Below are positions 8,053 through 16,469 of a stretch of DNA of 64,000 nucleotides, piece by piece. Within the stretch, counting starts at the first letter, position 1, and each line of letters begins with the position of its first letter. A program made the position numbers and the translations under genes. The stretch is from Rhodobacter aestuarii (lineage in GTDB: Bacteria; Pseudomonadota; Alphaproteobacteria; Rhodobacterales; Rhodobacteraceae). The notes beneath the pieces are model-generated. The model made no database searches. It saw only the letters and a list, made by a program, of their open reading frames with translations, and was not told the DNA's origin. Where the stretch lies: contig NZ_FTOG01000004.1 in NCBI RefSeq assembly GCF_900156655.1, forward strand, positions 220,376 through 284,375. Reading direction: 5' to 3'.

Positions 8053-8759
8053 GCGGTGACCTCGCGGCGGTAATGGTAGGAACAGGTTTCAGCCATGCCC
8101 AAGGCACGGTAGAGCGCATTGGCGGGCGCATTGGCGCGGGTCACGACAAGCGCGAGCGTTTCGGCCCCTTGTTCGGCGGCCCAACGGGTGGCCTCGGCCA
8201 TCATGGCGCGGGCAAGGCCGTGGCGGCGGAAGCTCGGCAGAACCGAAAGCGCGTGCACCATTGCGACGCCTTCATGGATCGCAACGAACCCTGCCCCAGC
8301 GGCGCGGTCTTGCTTGCGGCCCAGCACAACCGCTTTAGGGCCGGTTGCCCGCGCCATTACCGCTTGGCGTTCTGGGCCGATGCTGGTTTCGTCCCATACC
8401 TCGCGCGCAATTGCCAAGGGGGGCCAATGGGCAAAGGCGGTGACGGGTGGCACGTCTTGCGGCAATTGCGCGATGGGGACGGTATAGATCACCACCGGGT
8501 CAAAAAGCTCATAGCACCGTGCCTCTAGGGCCGCATCCAGCGCAGTATCTTCAGGGCGCAGCATGAATTTGGGTTGCTGGCCAAGGGCGCGGTGCGCAGC
8601 CTCCGCCGCCGCGATATCGGCTTGATCAAACGCTCCCTCTAGGCTCGCGCAGCTGACCCGCGATCCGCCACCCAACCCTTCGCGGATCACGAACCCCCCA
8701 ACCCGGCGGGTGGAGGCCGCGGGCCAAGTGGCATCTATGACCGCGAAAAAATCGGTCAT
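8049..8759 (-). CDS. GNAT-family N-acetyltransferase
   Basis: A 236-residue protein whose C-terminal half (about residues 130-225) has the GNAT fold. Its acetyl-CoA-binding motif A reads VLPSFRRHGLARAMM. A terminal NAPANALYRALGM segment is typical of motif B. The N-terminal ~110 residues may be a degenerate second GNAT unit. Substrate is unknown. Both ends overlap neighbours by four bases (CinA-like upstream, OmpA-domain downstream), so the three genes are translated from one message. Confidence 0.85.
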   Translation of the reverse strand: MTDFFAVIDATWPAASTRRVGGFVIREGLGGGSRVSCASLEGAFDQADIAAAEAAHRALGQQPKFMLRPEDTALDAALEARCYELFDPVVIYTVPIAQLPQDVPPVTAFAHWPPLAIAREVWDETSIGPERQAVMARATGPKAVVLGRKQDRAAGAGFVAIHEGVAMVHALSVLPSFRRHGLARAMMAEATRWAAEQGAETLALVVTRANAPANALYRALGMAETCSYHYRREVTA

Positions 8760-9484
8760 TGCCCCTCCGGGAACATGGCTTGCAGCGCGGTATAGGCCGC
8801 TGCGAGCGCGGCTTCATCAGTGGCGCGGGCCACAAGATTGGTGCCGTAACGGCCATCGGTCACGAAAGGGTAGGAGCCGAAAGAGACCTCTGGGTGATCT
8901 GCCGCCAGTTGCCGTAACTCATCTGCAATGGCGGCTTCGGCCACCATCAATTGCCAGTTGCGGCTGATCAGCGGCTTGCCACCCGCGAGGCGCGGCACCA
9001 GCCCCGCCACCATCGCTTGGAAGATATTAGGCACCCCCGCCATCACATGGCAGTTTTCCACGCTAAAGCCTGGTGCGCCGGAAACGGGGTTGTCGATCAA
9101 CGCCGCGCCATCGGGAATGCGCGCCATGCGCAAACGCGCCTCGGTAAATTCCACCCCGCGCGCGGCATAATGCGCGGCCAAAATCGCGCGCGCATCTTCG
9201 CGCACGCCGATGTGCCTGCCAAAAGCCTCCGCCACTGCATCGGCGGTGATGTCATCATGCGTTGGCCCAATCCCCCCTGAAGTGAACAGATGATCATGCG
9301 CGCCCGCCAATTCGCGCACGGCGGCGATGATCGTGGGCGCATCGTCCGAAATCACCCGGATCTGGCGCAGGTCGATGCCGTGTTGCACCAGCACCCCCGC
9401 GAGGTGATGGGCGTTCCCTTCTCGGGTGCGCCCGGTCAGGATTTCATCGCCGATGATCAAAATAGCTGCGGTCGGGTTGGGCAT
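8756..9484 (-). CDS. CinA/MoaB-type molybdopterin-binding domain protein
   Basis: A 242-residue single-domain protein of the MoCF_biosynth (MoaB/MogA) fold, equivalent to the N-terminal half of CinA and lacking the C-terminal nicotinamide-nucleotide amidase domain. It opens with AAILIIGDEILTGRTREGN and carries LFTSGGIGPTHDDITADA, both hallmarks of this family. Relatives have ADP-ribose pyrophosphatase activity or are called competence/damage-inducible proteins. A direct role in competence is not supported here. It heads an operon with the GNAT and OmpA-domain genes and is divergent from map. Confidence 0.88.
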   Translation of the reverse strand: MPNPTAAILIIGDEILTGRTREGNAHHLAGVLVQHGIDLRQIRVISDDAPTIIAAVRELAGAHDHLFTSGGIGPTHDDITADAVAEAFGRHIGVREDARAILAAHYAARGVEFTEARLRMARIPDGAALIDNPVSGAPGFSVENCHVMAGVPNIFQAMVAGLVPRLAGGKPLISRNWQLMVAEAAIADELRQLAADHPEVSFGSYPFVTDGRYGTNLVARATDEAALAAAYTALQAMFPEGQ

Positions 9485-9596
9485 GTGATCTCTCCTCGCG
9501 CATCGGTATAAGCGGCTGCGACGTTGCGGAAAAGCCCGGCTCTGGCCAAGCGGCGCGATTGTGACTATCTAGGGCCCACGAAGCAGGAGATGTGCA

Positions 9597-10406
9597 GTGA
9601 CTGACGCCCAAGGACGCGTGACCAAAGACGGTATCCGGATTTACGATGTGGCGGAATATGAGGGGATGCAGGCGGCGGGCCATGTGGCGGCGCGCATCCT
9701 TGATGAAGTGGCGCCCTTGGTGGTGCCCGGCGCGACCACGGCCGTTCTGGATGATTTCGTGCGCAACCGGGTGGAAGAACTGGGCGCGACCTCGGCGACA
9801 ATCGGCTATCGCGGCTATAAGCACGCGTCCTGCATTTCGGTGAACCATGTGGTGTGCCACGGCATTCCCGGCCCGAAAATCCTGAAAGACGGCGACATTC
9901 TCAACATTGACGTGACGGTGATTTTGGATGGCTGGTTTGGCGACACTTCGCGGATGTATGTGGCGGGCAACCTGTCGCGCAAAGCGGAACGCCTGATCCA
10001 AGTCACCCATGACGCGCTGATGATCGGCATTGAGCAAGTGAAGCCCGGCAATACCTTTGGCGATATTGGCTTTGCGATTCAGCGCTATGTCGAAGCGCAG
10101 CGGATGAGCGTGGTGCGTGATTTCTGTGGCCACGGCGTGGGCCGCGTGTTCCACGCCCCGCCGAACGTGCTGCACTATGGCCGCAAAGGTGCGGGCGCGG
10201 TGCTTGAAGAGGGCATGATCTTCACCATCGAGCCGATGGTGAATCTTGGTCGCCCCGAAACCAAAGTGCTATCGGATGATTGGACGGCGGTGACCCGCGA
10301 TAAATCGCTGTCGGCCCAGTTTGAGCATTCGGTGGGCGTGACCGCCGACGGCGTGGAGATTTTCACCCTGTCTCCGGCGGATCGGTTCCACCCGACCTGG
10401 GGCTAA
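9597..10406 (+). CDS. map: Methionine aminopeptidase type I
   Basis: Removes the initiator methionine from nascent proteins after deformylation. The 269-residue sequence has the pita-bread fold ligands: Asp in NIDVTVILDGWFGD, His in GHGVGRVFH and Glu in FTIEPMV. There is no N-terminal zinc-finger extension, so it is type Ia. Translation starts at a GTG (9597) with a GGAG upstream in GCAGGAGATGTGCA. It belongs to the same N-terminal processing pathway as the two def genes and fmt at 44497-46440. Confidence 0.95.
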   Translation: MTDAQGRVTKDGIRIYDVAEYEGMQAAGHVAARILDEVAPLVVPGATTAVLDDFVRNRVEELGATSATIGYRGYKHASCISVNHVVCHGIPGPKILKDGDILNIDVTVILDGWFGDTSRMYVAGNLSRKAERLIQVTHDALMIGIEQVKPGNTFGDIGFAIQRYVEAQRMSVVRDFCGHGVGRVFHAPPNVLHYGRKGAGAVLEEGMIFTIEPMVNLGRPETKVLSDDWTAVTRDKSLSAQFEHSVGVTADGVEIFTLSPADRFHPTWG

Positions 10407-10449
10407 GATTGCGGGCTAAATTCGCCCCAAAGCGTTGAAAGTTAAACGG

Positions 10450-10469
10450 GCCGGGGCGATTGCTCCGGC
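10450..10469. terminator. Hairpin between convergent map and ligase genes
   Basis: GCCGGGGC and GCTCCGGC can pair around a four-base loop with one G-U wobble. It lies between the two convergent stop codons and has no U-tract. It probably serves as a weak shared terminator. Confidence 0.4.
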
Positions 10470-11690
10470 TCAGTCGTATTTGCGCTGATCGTCGATCACC
10501 TTGCCATCATTGGGCAGGCTGCCCGGCGCGACAAGCTCGATCTTGCCCTTCAGCTTCAGCGCCTCAACCACGCCTGCTGCGTAACGCTCCGGCTCGCAGG
10601 TTTCGGTCTCAACCTGCACCGTCATCGCATCCATCTCGCCTTCGCGCGTGGCAATGACGCGGGCGCGTTTGACTTCTGGGTGGGCGGCGACAAAGGCGGC
10701 CACTTGTTCGGGGCGCACGAACATGCCCTTGATCTTGGTGGTTTGATCGGCGCGGCCCATCCAGCCTTTGATCCGCATATTGGTACGCCCGCAGGGCGAG
10801 ACGCCAGGCAAAACCGCGCTCAAATCGCCGGTGGCAAAACGAATGAGCGGATAGCCTGGGTTGAGCGAGGTCACGACCACTTCGCCCACCTCTCCGGGTG
10901 CGACCGGGTCGCCTGTGCCGGGACGAACGATTTCAACAATCACGCCCTCATCGACAATCATCCCCTCCATCGCCGGGCTTTCATAGGCGATATTGCCCAG
11001 ATCGGCGGTGGCATAGCATTGCAGGCAGGAAATGCCGCGCTCGGCATATTCTGCGCGCAGGCTGGGAAAGAGCGCGCCCCCCCCGACCGCCGCGCGGGTG
11101 ATGGCCAACTGCTCGCCCATCTCGGCGGCTTTATCCAAGATCACCTTCAGATAGTCGGGCGTGCCCGCATAAACCGTGGTGCCCACATCAACCGCCGCGC
11201 GCACCTGTAACTCGGTCTGCCCGGTGCCTGCGGGCAACACCGCCGCACCCACGGCCCGCGCGCCGGATTCAAAGATCATCCCTGCGGGGGTGAGGTGATA
11301 GCCAAAGCAGTTTTGCACGATGTCGCCCTTGCCCACGCCCGCAGCATGCAAGAACCGCCCCATGCGCCACCAATCGGCGCTGGTGTCGCCGGGTTCGTAA
11401 ATCGGACCGGGGCTCTGGAAGATATGCGCAAAGGCATGGGCGGGCTTGGTTGTCATGCCGCCAAAGGGTGCTGCCGATTTTTGCGCTGCGCCAAGGTCTG
11501 ACTTGCGCAGCACGGGCAGGGTGGCGAGCGCCTCAAGGCTGGTGATCTGCGCCGCCTCAACTGCGCCCAGATGCGCTGCGAGACCGGGTGCCGTGAGCGC
11601 GCGCGAAACCGCTAACGGCAGCGCCTGCGCCAAGGCCGCCGCACGGGCATCAGCAGAGCGGGTTTCCAGATCGTCATAGTAACGGCTCAT
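10470..11690 (-). CDS. Phenylacetate-CoA ligase-like AMP-forming enzyme
   Basis: A 406-residue member of the short adenylate-forming PaaK-like group. Recognisable pieces are a glycine-rich FQSPGPIYEPGD segment, the PLIRFATGDLSAVL motif, and the C-terminal GRADQTTKIKGMFVRP, the usual PaaK ending that positions the catalytic loop. It would activate an aromatic or short carboxylic acid to its CoA thioester. The start is the ATG at 11690 (MSRYYDD); the frame extends to 11747 but without support. As the last gene of the Liv-type transporter cluster it likely activates the imported acid, which is inference. Confidence 0.85.
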   Translation of the reverse strand: MSRYYDDLETRSADARAAALAQALPLAVSRALTAPGLAAHLGAVEAAQITSLEALATLPVLRKSDLGAAQKSAAPFGGMTTKPAHAFAHIFQSPGPIYEPGDTSADWWRMGRFLHAAGVGKGDIVQNCFGYHLTPAGMIFESGARAVGAAVLPAGTGQTELQVRAAVDVGTTVYAGTPDYLKVILDKAAEMGEQLAITRAAVGGGALFPSLRAEYAERGISCLQCYATADLGNIAYESPAMEGMIVDEGVIVEIVRPGTGDPVAPGEVGEVVVTSLNPGYPLIRFATGDLSAVLPGVSPCGRTNMRIKGWMGRADQTTKIKGMFVRPEQVAAFVAAHPEVKRARVIATREGEMDAMTVQVETETCEPERYAAGVVEALKLKGKIELVAPGSLPNDGKVIDDQRKYD

Positions 11691-11768
11691 GGGGGGACCT
11701 TTCGCTGCGGTCAGGGGGTTTCTGCGCTGCAAAATGCTGCGCAGCAATTTAATGTATACAGAGGGTTA

Positions 11769-12596
11769 TCAGGCCAGCCAGCGCTTGCGGCGGCGGTAGC
11801 TGCGCACGTCGCGGAAGCTTTTACGGCCATCATCGGACATGCCCAGATAGAACTCTTTCACATCCGGGTTTTCGCGCAATTGTTTGGCGGGGCCATCCAT
11901 CACCACGCGACCACTTTCCAAGATATAGCCGTAATGTGCATAGCGCAGCGCGACGTTGGTGTTTTGCTCGGCCAACAGGAAGGTCACGCCTTCACCCTCG
12001 TTCACGGCTTTGACGATCTCAAAGATCTGTTCCACCAATTGCGGAGCAAGGCCCATTGAGGGTTCATCCAGCAAAATCGTTTCGGGCCGCGACATCAGCG
12101 CCCGGCCCATCGCCACCATCTGTTGCTCGCCGCCGGAAGTATAACCCGCTTGGGATTTGCGGCGCTCTTTCAGGCGGGGGAAATAGCTATAGACCATTTC
12201 GAGGTCTTTCATCACCTCGGCGCGGCCATCTGTGCGGGTATAGGCGCCCGTGAGCAGGTTTTCTTCGACCGTGAGGTGCTCAAAACAATGCCGCCCCTCC
12301 ATCACCTGAATCACGCCTTTGCGCACCAGATCGGCGGGAGACATATCTTGCACCCGCTCGCCGCGGTAGACGATGGCGCCTTTCGTGACCTCGCCTCGTT
12401 CAGAGCGCAGAAGGTTCGAGATCGCCTTAAGGGTCGTTGTCTTGCCTGCGCCATTGCCGCCCAAAAGCGCGGTGATGCCACCTTTCGGCACCGATAGGCT
12501 GACGCCTTTCAGAACCAAGATCACGTGGTTGTAGATCACCTCGATATTGTTCACTTCCAAAAGCGTATCGGCTTCGGTCTTGGCGGCGTCGAGCAT
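11769..12596 (-). CDS. livF: Branched-chain amino acid-type ABC transporter ATPase LivF
   Basis: A 275-residue ABC ATPase of the HAAT family. Walker A is GGNGAGKTT, the signature is SGGEQQMVAMG and Walker B is TILLDEPSMGL. The C-terminal half matches LivF rather than LivG, being shorter with the LAEQN switch. The ATG at 12596 follows GGGAGACTGCC. Together with LivG it powers the LivH/LivM channel. A strong hairpin separates it from livJ. The real substrate is probably not leucine, given the two CoA ligases in the operon. Confidence 0.92.
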   Translation of the reverse strand: MLDAAKTEADTLLEVNNIEVIYNHVILVLKGVSLSVPKGGITALLGGNGAGKTTTLKAISNLLRSERGEVTKGAIVYRGERVQDMSPADLVRKGVIQVMEGRHCFEHLTVEENLLTGAYTRTDGRAEVMKDLEMVYSYFPRLKERRKSQAGYTSGGEQQMVAMGRALMSRPETILLDEPSMGLAPQLVEQIFEIVKAVNEGEGVTFLLAEQNTNVALRYAHYGYILESGRVVMDGPAKQLRENPDVKEFYLGMSDDGRKSFRDVRSYRRRKRWLA

Positions 12597-12615
12597 GGCA
12601 GTCTCCCTATGCGGA

Positions 12616-12639
12616 GCCCCCGGCCCGTAAGCCGGGGGC
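12616..12639 (-). other. Stable hairpin in the livJ-livF gap
   Basis: Perfect nine-base arms (GCCCCCGGC and GCCGGGGGC) with a six-base loop lie just after the livJ stop. There is no U-tract. Hairpins at this place usually protect the 3' end of binding-protein mRNA or reduce downstream expression, matching the excess of binding protein over ATPase. Confidence 0.55.
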
Positions 12640-12654
12640 ATTGGCGTGAGTGGC

Positions 12655-13941
12655 TTAGTTGCAGCGGGGCGTGATGCCCGATTCTGCCGCGAAGGCCGCC
12701 GAATCTTCGGCAATCAACGGGTCCAGAACGTCGGCGTCAGAGGTGATCCAGTCAGAGACCGCGCTCCATTTCTTGGTGCTCGAATCCCATTGCAAGATCA
12801 TCGCCGAGCCGGGGCCGCCGTGGTCGGCGCAGGTGGCGTGGATTTCCTGCGCGAAGCCCGGCAGGCCCAGTTCCGTCAGGCGTTCTTGCGTGAGGTTAAG
12901 GTTTTCAAACCCTTCGCGCACCTCTTCCGGGGTCACCGCCGAATGGCCCGCCATTTCTTGCGCGGTGCGGATCGCTTCCGAGATGATCATCGCCGCATAC
13001 ATGCCGCGCGAGTAAAGCACGTTGCCAAGGTTATCGCCCGCGCCCGCCGCTTTGCCGGGGTCGAAGACATATTGCTTCAGGTCGGCATAGATCGGGAATT
13101 CGTCACCGACGCCGTGGAAGCTGATCGACTTATAGCCCATCGCTTTGTCGCCCGCGGGGCCAACGTCGTTTTCAGAACCCGACCACCAGACACCGATGAA
13201 GTTTTCCATCGGGAAGCGGATGTTGACGGCTTCTTGGATCGCGACTTGGTTCATCACGCCCCAGCCCCACATCAGCACGTAATCGGGCTTGTCGCGGCGG
13301 ATTTGCAGCCACTGCGATTTTTGCTCTTGGCCCGGCGGGTCAACCGGCAGCAGGCTCAGTTCGAAACCGTGTTTCTTGGCCAGTTCCTCGAGCGTGCGGA
13401 TCGGTTCTTTGCCATAGGCCGAGTTGTGATAGACGAGCGCGATTTTCTTGCCCGAAAGATCGCCGCCGCTTTGATCGAGCAGGTATTTCACCGCGACCGA
13501 AGCGCCATCCCAATAGTTGGCCGGGTAGTTGAAGACCCATTCAAACACAGAGCCATTCGCCGCCGAGGTGCGCCCGTAGCCGGGGGTGTAAAGCACATGG
13601 TGGTCAGCAGTGACTTTGGGGATCAGCTGGTAGGTGATCCCGGTCGAAAGCGGGTTATAGGCAAGCGCCGCTTGGCCCTTGGTGCCCTCATAGCATTCGA
13701 CACCTTTTTCGGTGTTATAGGCGGTTTCGCATTCGGGCACCGCGACCATCTCGCCGCCAATGCCGCCATCGCGCTCATTAAGCAGCGTGAAGTAATCGGC
13801 AAAGCCATCGGCATAAGGGATGCCGTTGGCTGCATAAGACCCGGTGCGGTAGCTCAGGTTCGGCACCGTCAGATCCGCCAATGCGGGGGCCGCGGTGGCC
13901 ACAAGGGCCGCAGCCGCGAGTGCAGCAAAGCTCTTTTTCAT
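12655..13941 (-). CDS. HAAT-type periplasmic substrate-binding protein
   Basis: A 428-residue periplasmic binding protein of the type I (Leu/Ile/Val-like) fold. The signal peptide ends near residue 22 (APALA-D). The mature protein holds SGKKIALVYHNSAYG and the hydrophobic WGWGVMNQVAIQEA segment, typical of the HAAT group that binds aromatic or acyl compounds. Several cysteines (for example in PECETAYN and EIHATCADH) could form disulfides. It has a strong ribosome binding site (GGGAGGAA). Ligand identity is not readable; the ligases in the same operon point to a carboxylic acid such as a phenyl- or fatty acid. Confidence 0.88.
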   Translation of the reverse strand: MKKSFAALAAAALVATAAPALADLTVPNLSYRTGSYAANGIPYADGFADYFTLLNERDGGIGGEMVAVPECETAYNTEKGVECYEGTKGQAALAYNPLSTGITYQLIPKVTADHHVLYTPGYGRTSAANGSVFEWVFNYPANYWDGASVAVKYLLDQSGGDLSGKKIALVYHNSAYGKEPIRTLEELAKKHGFELSLLPVDPPGQEQKSQWLQIRRDKPDYVLMWGWGVMNQVAIQEAVNIRFPMENFIGVWWSGSENDVGPAGDKAMGYKSISFHGVGDEFPIYADLKQYVFDPGKAAGAGDNLGNVLYSRGMYAAMIISEAIRTAQEMAGHSAVTPEEVREGFENLNLTQERLTELGLPGFAQEIHATCADHGGPGSAMILQWDSSTKKWSAVSDWITSDADVLDPLIAEDSAAFAAESGITPRCN

Positions 13942-14005
13942 ACGTTCTTCCTCCCAGTGACGTATTGTTCTTGTCAGCCGGTTGCCCGGGTCTTGCGCCG
14001 GCCCC

Positions 14006-15082
14006 TCAGTGCGGGAAGGGCCAGAGTCTCAGTTTTTCTTTGGCGATGCGCCACAGCTGGGCGAGCCCATGCGGTTCGACGATCAAGAAGATCACGATCA
14101 AGGCGCCAACGATCATCAGTTCCAGATGCGCGGCCACATCGGTGGGCCAGCCCAAGGCCCCCACAAGCACGTTCTTGAGGAATACCGGCAGAAGCACCAG
14201 AAATGCCGCCCCGGCAAAGGAGCCAAAGATCGAGCCCAAGCCGCCGATGATCACCATGAAGAGCACCAAGAACGACTTGTTGATGCCGAAGGATTCGCCC
14301 ACTTCCGCCGCGCCAAGGTAGACGGAGAACAACAGCGCCCCGGCGATGCCGATGAAAAAGGATGAGACCGCAAAGGCTGTGACCTTGGCCGAAAGCGGGT
14401 TCACGCCAATGATCTCTGCGGCGATGTCCATGTCACGAATGGCCATCCATTTGCGCCCCACGGTGCCGCGTGTCAGGTTGCGCGCCATCAGGGCAACGAG
14501 CGTGAGGATCACAAGGCAAAACAGATATTTCGCGACGGCTGAGGTTTGCGCCCCGGTGATGTAGATGCCAAACATCGTGCGGTCCGGCGCGGTGATCTGG
14601 CCCGAGGCTGAGTAGTTGTAAAACCACGGCACTTTGTTGAAGAGCCAGACCAAGAAGAACTGCGCGGCAAGCGTCGCCACGGCCAGATAGAACCCCTTAA
14701 TCCGCAGGCTCGGCAGACCAAAAAGCACGCCCACAAAGGCCGTCACGCCGCCCGCCAAAATGACATGGAAGAAGAACGGCACTTCGGGAAAGGTGGTCAT
14801 CAGCTTGTAGACCGCATAGGCGCCCACCGCCATGAAACCGCCGGTGCCCAAGCTCACCTGTCCGGCATAGCCCACCAGAATGTTGAGCCCAATCGCCGCG
14901 ATTGCATAGATCAGGAAGGGCACGAAGACCGCATTCGCCCAATAGTCATCAATGAAGAAGGGCACCACGGCATAGGCAACGATCAACGCTGCGAAATAGC
15001 CCATACGGTCCAGCCGGATCGGAAAGGTCTGACTGTCGGCCCGGTAGCTTGTCTTGAAATCACCTGCTTCGCGGTAAAACAT
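14006..15082 (-). CDS. livM: HAAT-type ABC permease LivM
   Basis: A 358-residue inner-membrane permease. Multiple hydrophobic helices and the LivM signature GLNILVGYAGQVSLGTGGFMAVGAYA are present; shown in pieces, GYAGQVSLGTGGFMA is the core. A conserved GGLGSIFGSFAGAAFL lies in the C-terminal third. The ATG at 15082 (MFYREAGDF) is preceded by AGAGG; the longer frame to 15193 lacks a signal and is rejected. It pairs with LivH, with a small membrane ORF between them. Confidence 0.9.
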   Translation of the reverse strand: MFYREAGDFKTSYRADSQTFPIRLDRMGYFAALIVAYAVVPFFIDDYWANAVFVPFLIYAIAAIGLNILVGYAGQVSLGTGGFMAVGAYAVYKLMTTFPEVPFFFHVILAGGVTAFVGVLFGLPSLRIKGFYLAVATLAAQFFLVWLFNKVPWFYNYSASGQITAPDRTMFGIYITGAQTSAVAKYLFCLVILTLVALMARNLTRGTVGRKWMAIRDMDIAAEIIGVNPLSAKVTAFAVSSFFIGIAGALLFSVYLGAAEVGESFGINKSFLVLFMVIIGGLGSIFGSFAGAAFLVLLPVFLKNVLVGALGWPTDVAAHLELMIVGALIVIFLIVEPHGLAQLWRIAKEKLRLWPFPH

Positions 15083-15131
15083 CAGCCTCTCCCCCGTTTT
15101 GTGACACGGGGAAGGGCCGATGCGCTCCCCG

Positions 15132-15317
15132 TCAGCAGCCGCGCTTGATCCGCATCCAGGACCAGATCCCGGCTCCGGCGCCCATGGCGGCAAACATGAT
15201 GTTGATGGTTCTTATCAGCGCCGGTTCTTCCGGCGGGGCGGCGAGGGCGATCCAACCAAATGTCAGGGCCGCCAGCCAGCCGATGGTGAAGGCGATGGAA
15301 CAGGTTTTCAGCGTCAT
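15132..15317 (-). CDS. Small two-helix membrane protein inside the Liv cluster
   Basis: A 61-residue protein with two predicted membrane helices (about residues 6-26 and 35-53) separated by a short Pro/Glu-rich loop (APPEEPALIR). A strong AGGGAGG lies nine bases before its ATG, which argues that it is truly translated. It sits between the two permease genes in the same orientation. I recognise no family. It could be an accessory subunit, but it could also be a conserved passenger. It is easily missed by gene finders because of its size. Confidence 0.65.
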   Translation of the reverse strand: MTLKTCSIAFTIGWLAALTFGWIALAAPPEEPALIRTINIMFAAMGAGAGIWSWMRIKRGC

Positions 15318-15341
15318 TGCGAAGAGGCCTCCCTACCTCTT

Positions 15342-15366
15342 GCGCAGCCACGATATGAGGCTGCGC
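15342..15366 (-). other. Hairpin in the livH to small-ORF gap
   Basis: GCGCAGCC and GGCTGCGC form an eight-base perfect stem around a nine-base loop. It lies in the 165-base stretch between livH and the small membrane ORF and contains no other gene. It may set relative expression within the operon; there is no U-tract. Confidence 0.45.
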
Positions 15367-15482
15367 GTGATGCAACCTTCCTTTCGTGCGCGCCGCCTCT
15401 CCCTGACGGGGCGCAGGTTTGACAGGATGTCGCAGCCCGGCCCAGCAATCAACTGGTTTTTCAACTTGCGCGTGCAGCATCG

Positions 15483-16469
15483 TCACACCCTCTCGATGAT
15501 CTTCTCGCCGAACAGGCCCTGTGGCCGGAACACGAGGAAGATCAGCGCCAGCACATAGGCGAACCAGTTCTCGGTCGCGCCGCCAATCAGCGGGCCAATC
15601 CAGAACTCAAAAAGCTTCTCGCCCATGCCGATGATCAGCCCGCCCACAATGGCGCCCGGGATCGAGGTGAAGCCGCCGAGCATCAGCACCGGCAGTGCCT
15701 TGAGCGCAATGAGCGAAAGCGAGAATTGCACGCCCGATTTGGAGCCCCACATGATGCCTGCCACCAGCGCCACAAAGCCCGCGATGGACCACACCAAGAT
15801 CCAGATGAAGCGCAGCGAAATGCCAACAGAAAGCGCGGCTTGGTGGTCATCGGCCACAGCACGCAGCGCGCGGCCCTGCTTGGAATATTGGCTGAAGATC
15901 GTCAGCGCGGTCACCAAAAGCACGGCGACAAGCGTGGCCACAAGATCGAGATTGTCGATAAAGAAGCCGTAGCCGAACAGGTCGCCCGTTACGGTTTCAA
16001 TCGTTTCGTTGATCCCCTGCGGCAGGCCGACATCAAGCGTTTTGATATCGGCGCCCCACATCACATCGCCAAAGCCTTCAAGGAAATAGGCGAGCCCGAT
16101 GGTGGCCATGAAAAGGATGATCGGCGCTTGGTTCACAAGGTGTTTGAGCACCAATTTCTCGATGATGATTGCCATGATCACCATCACCCCGGCCGTCAGC
16201 AAAATTGCCAAAAGCGCAGGCACTTGCCACGGGAAGCTTTCCAGATGGCCGCCGGTCATGGCGTTGATCAGATGCGCAAACGGCACTTGGCCTTTTTGAA
16301 TGCCGACGAGCGTGAGCGCAGCGAAAAGAGCCAGCACCCCTTGGGCATAGTTGAACACGCCAGAAGATTTGTAGATCAGCACGAACCCAAGCGCGACGAG
16401 CGAATACATCACCCCGGTCATCAACCCATTCAGCGCCGTTTCGGTCGCGTAAAGCAGCTGGTCAGTCAT
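15483..16469 (-). CDS. livH: HAAT-type ABC permease LivH
   Basis: A 328-residue permease with about eight hydrophobic segments. The conserved LivH opening (NGLMTGVMYSLVALGFVLIYKSSGVFNYAQG, here cited only as GFVLIYKSSGVFNYAQG) and the cytoplasmic ALRAVADDHQAALSVGI coupling segment are clear. The C-terminal GGFTSIPGAIVGGLIIG is also typical. Its start overlaps livG by eight bases, so the two are translationally linked. It forms the channel with LivM. Confidence 0.92.
   Translation of the reverse strand: MTDQLLYATETALNGLMTGVMYSLVALGFVLIYKSSGVFNYAQGVLALFAALTLVGIQKGQVPFAHLINAMTGGHLESFPWQVPALLAILLTAGVMVIMAIIIEKLVLKHLVNQAPIILFMATIGLAYFLEGFGDVMWGADIKTLDVGLPQGINETIETVTGDLFGYGFFIDNLDLVATLVAVLLVTALTIFSQYSKQGRALRAVADDHQAALSVGISLRFIWILVWSIAGFVALVAGIMWGSKSGVQFSLSLIALKALPVLMLGGFTSIPGAIVGGLIIGMGEKLFEFWIGPLIGGATENWFAYVLALIFLVFRPQGLFGEKIIERV

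Noticed and set aside
12646..14178. 510-residue plus-strand ORF across livJ
   Set aside because: Antisense of a clear binding protein with signal peptide. His/Arg-rich pattern typical of shadow frames in GC-rich DNA.
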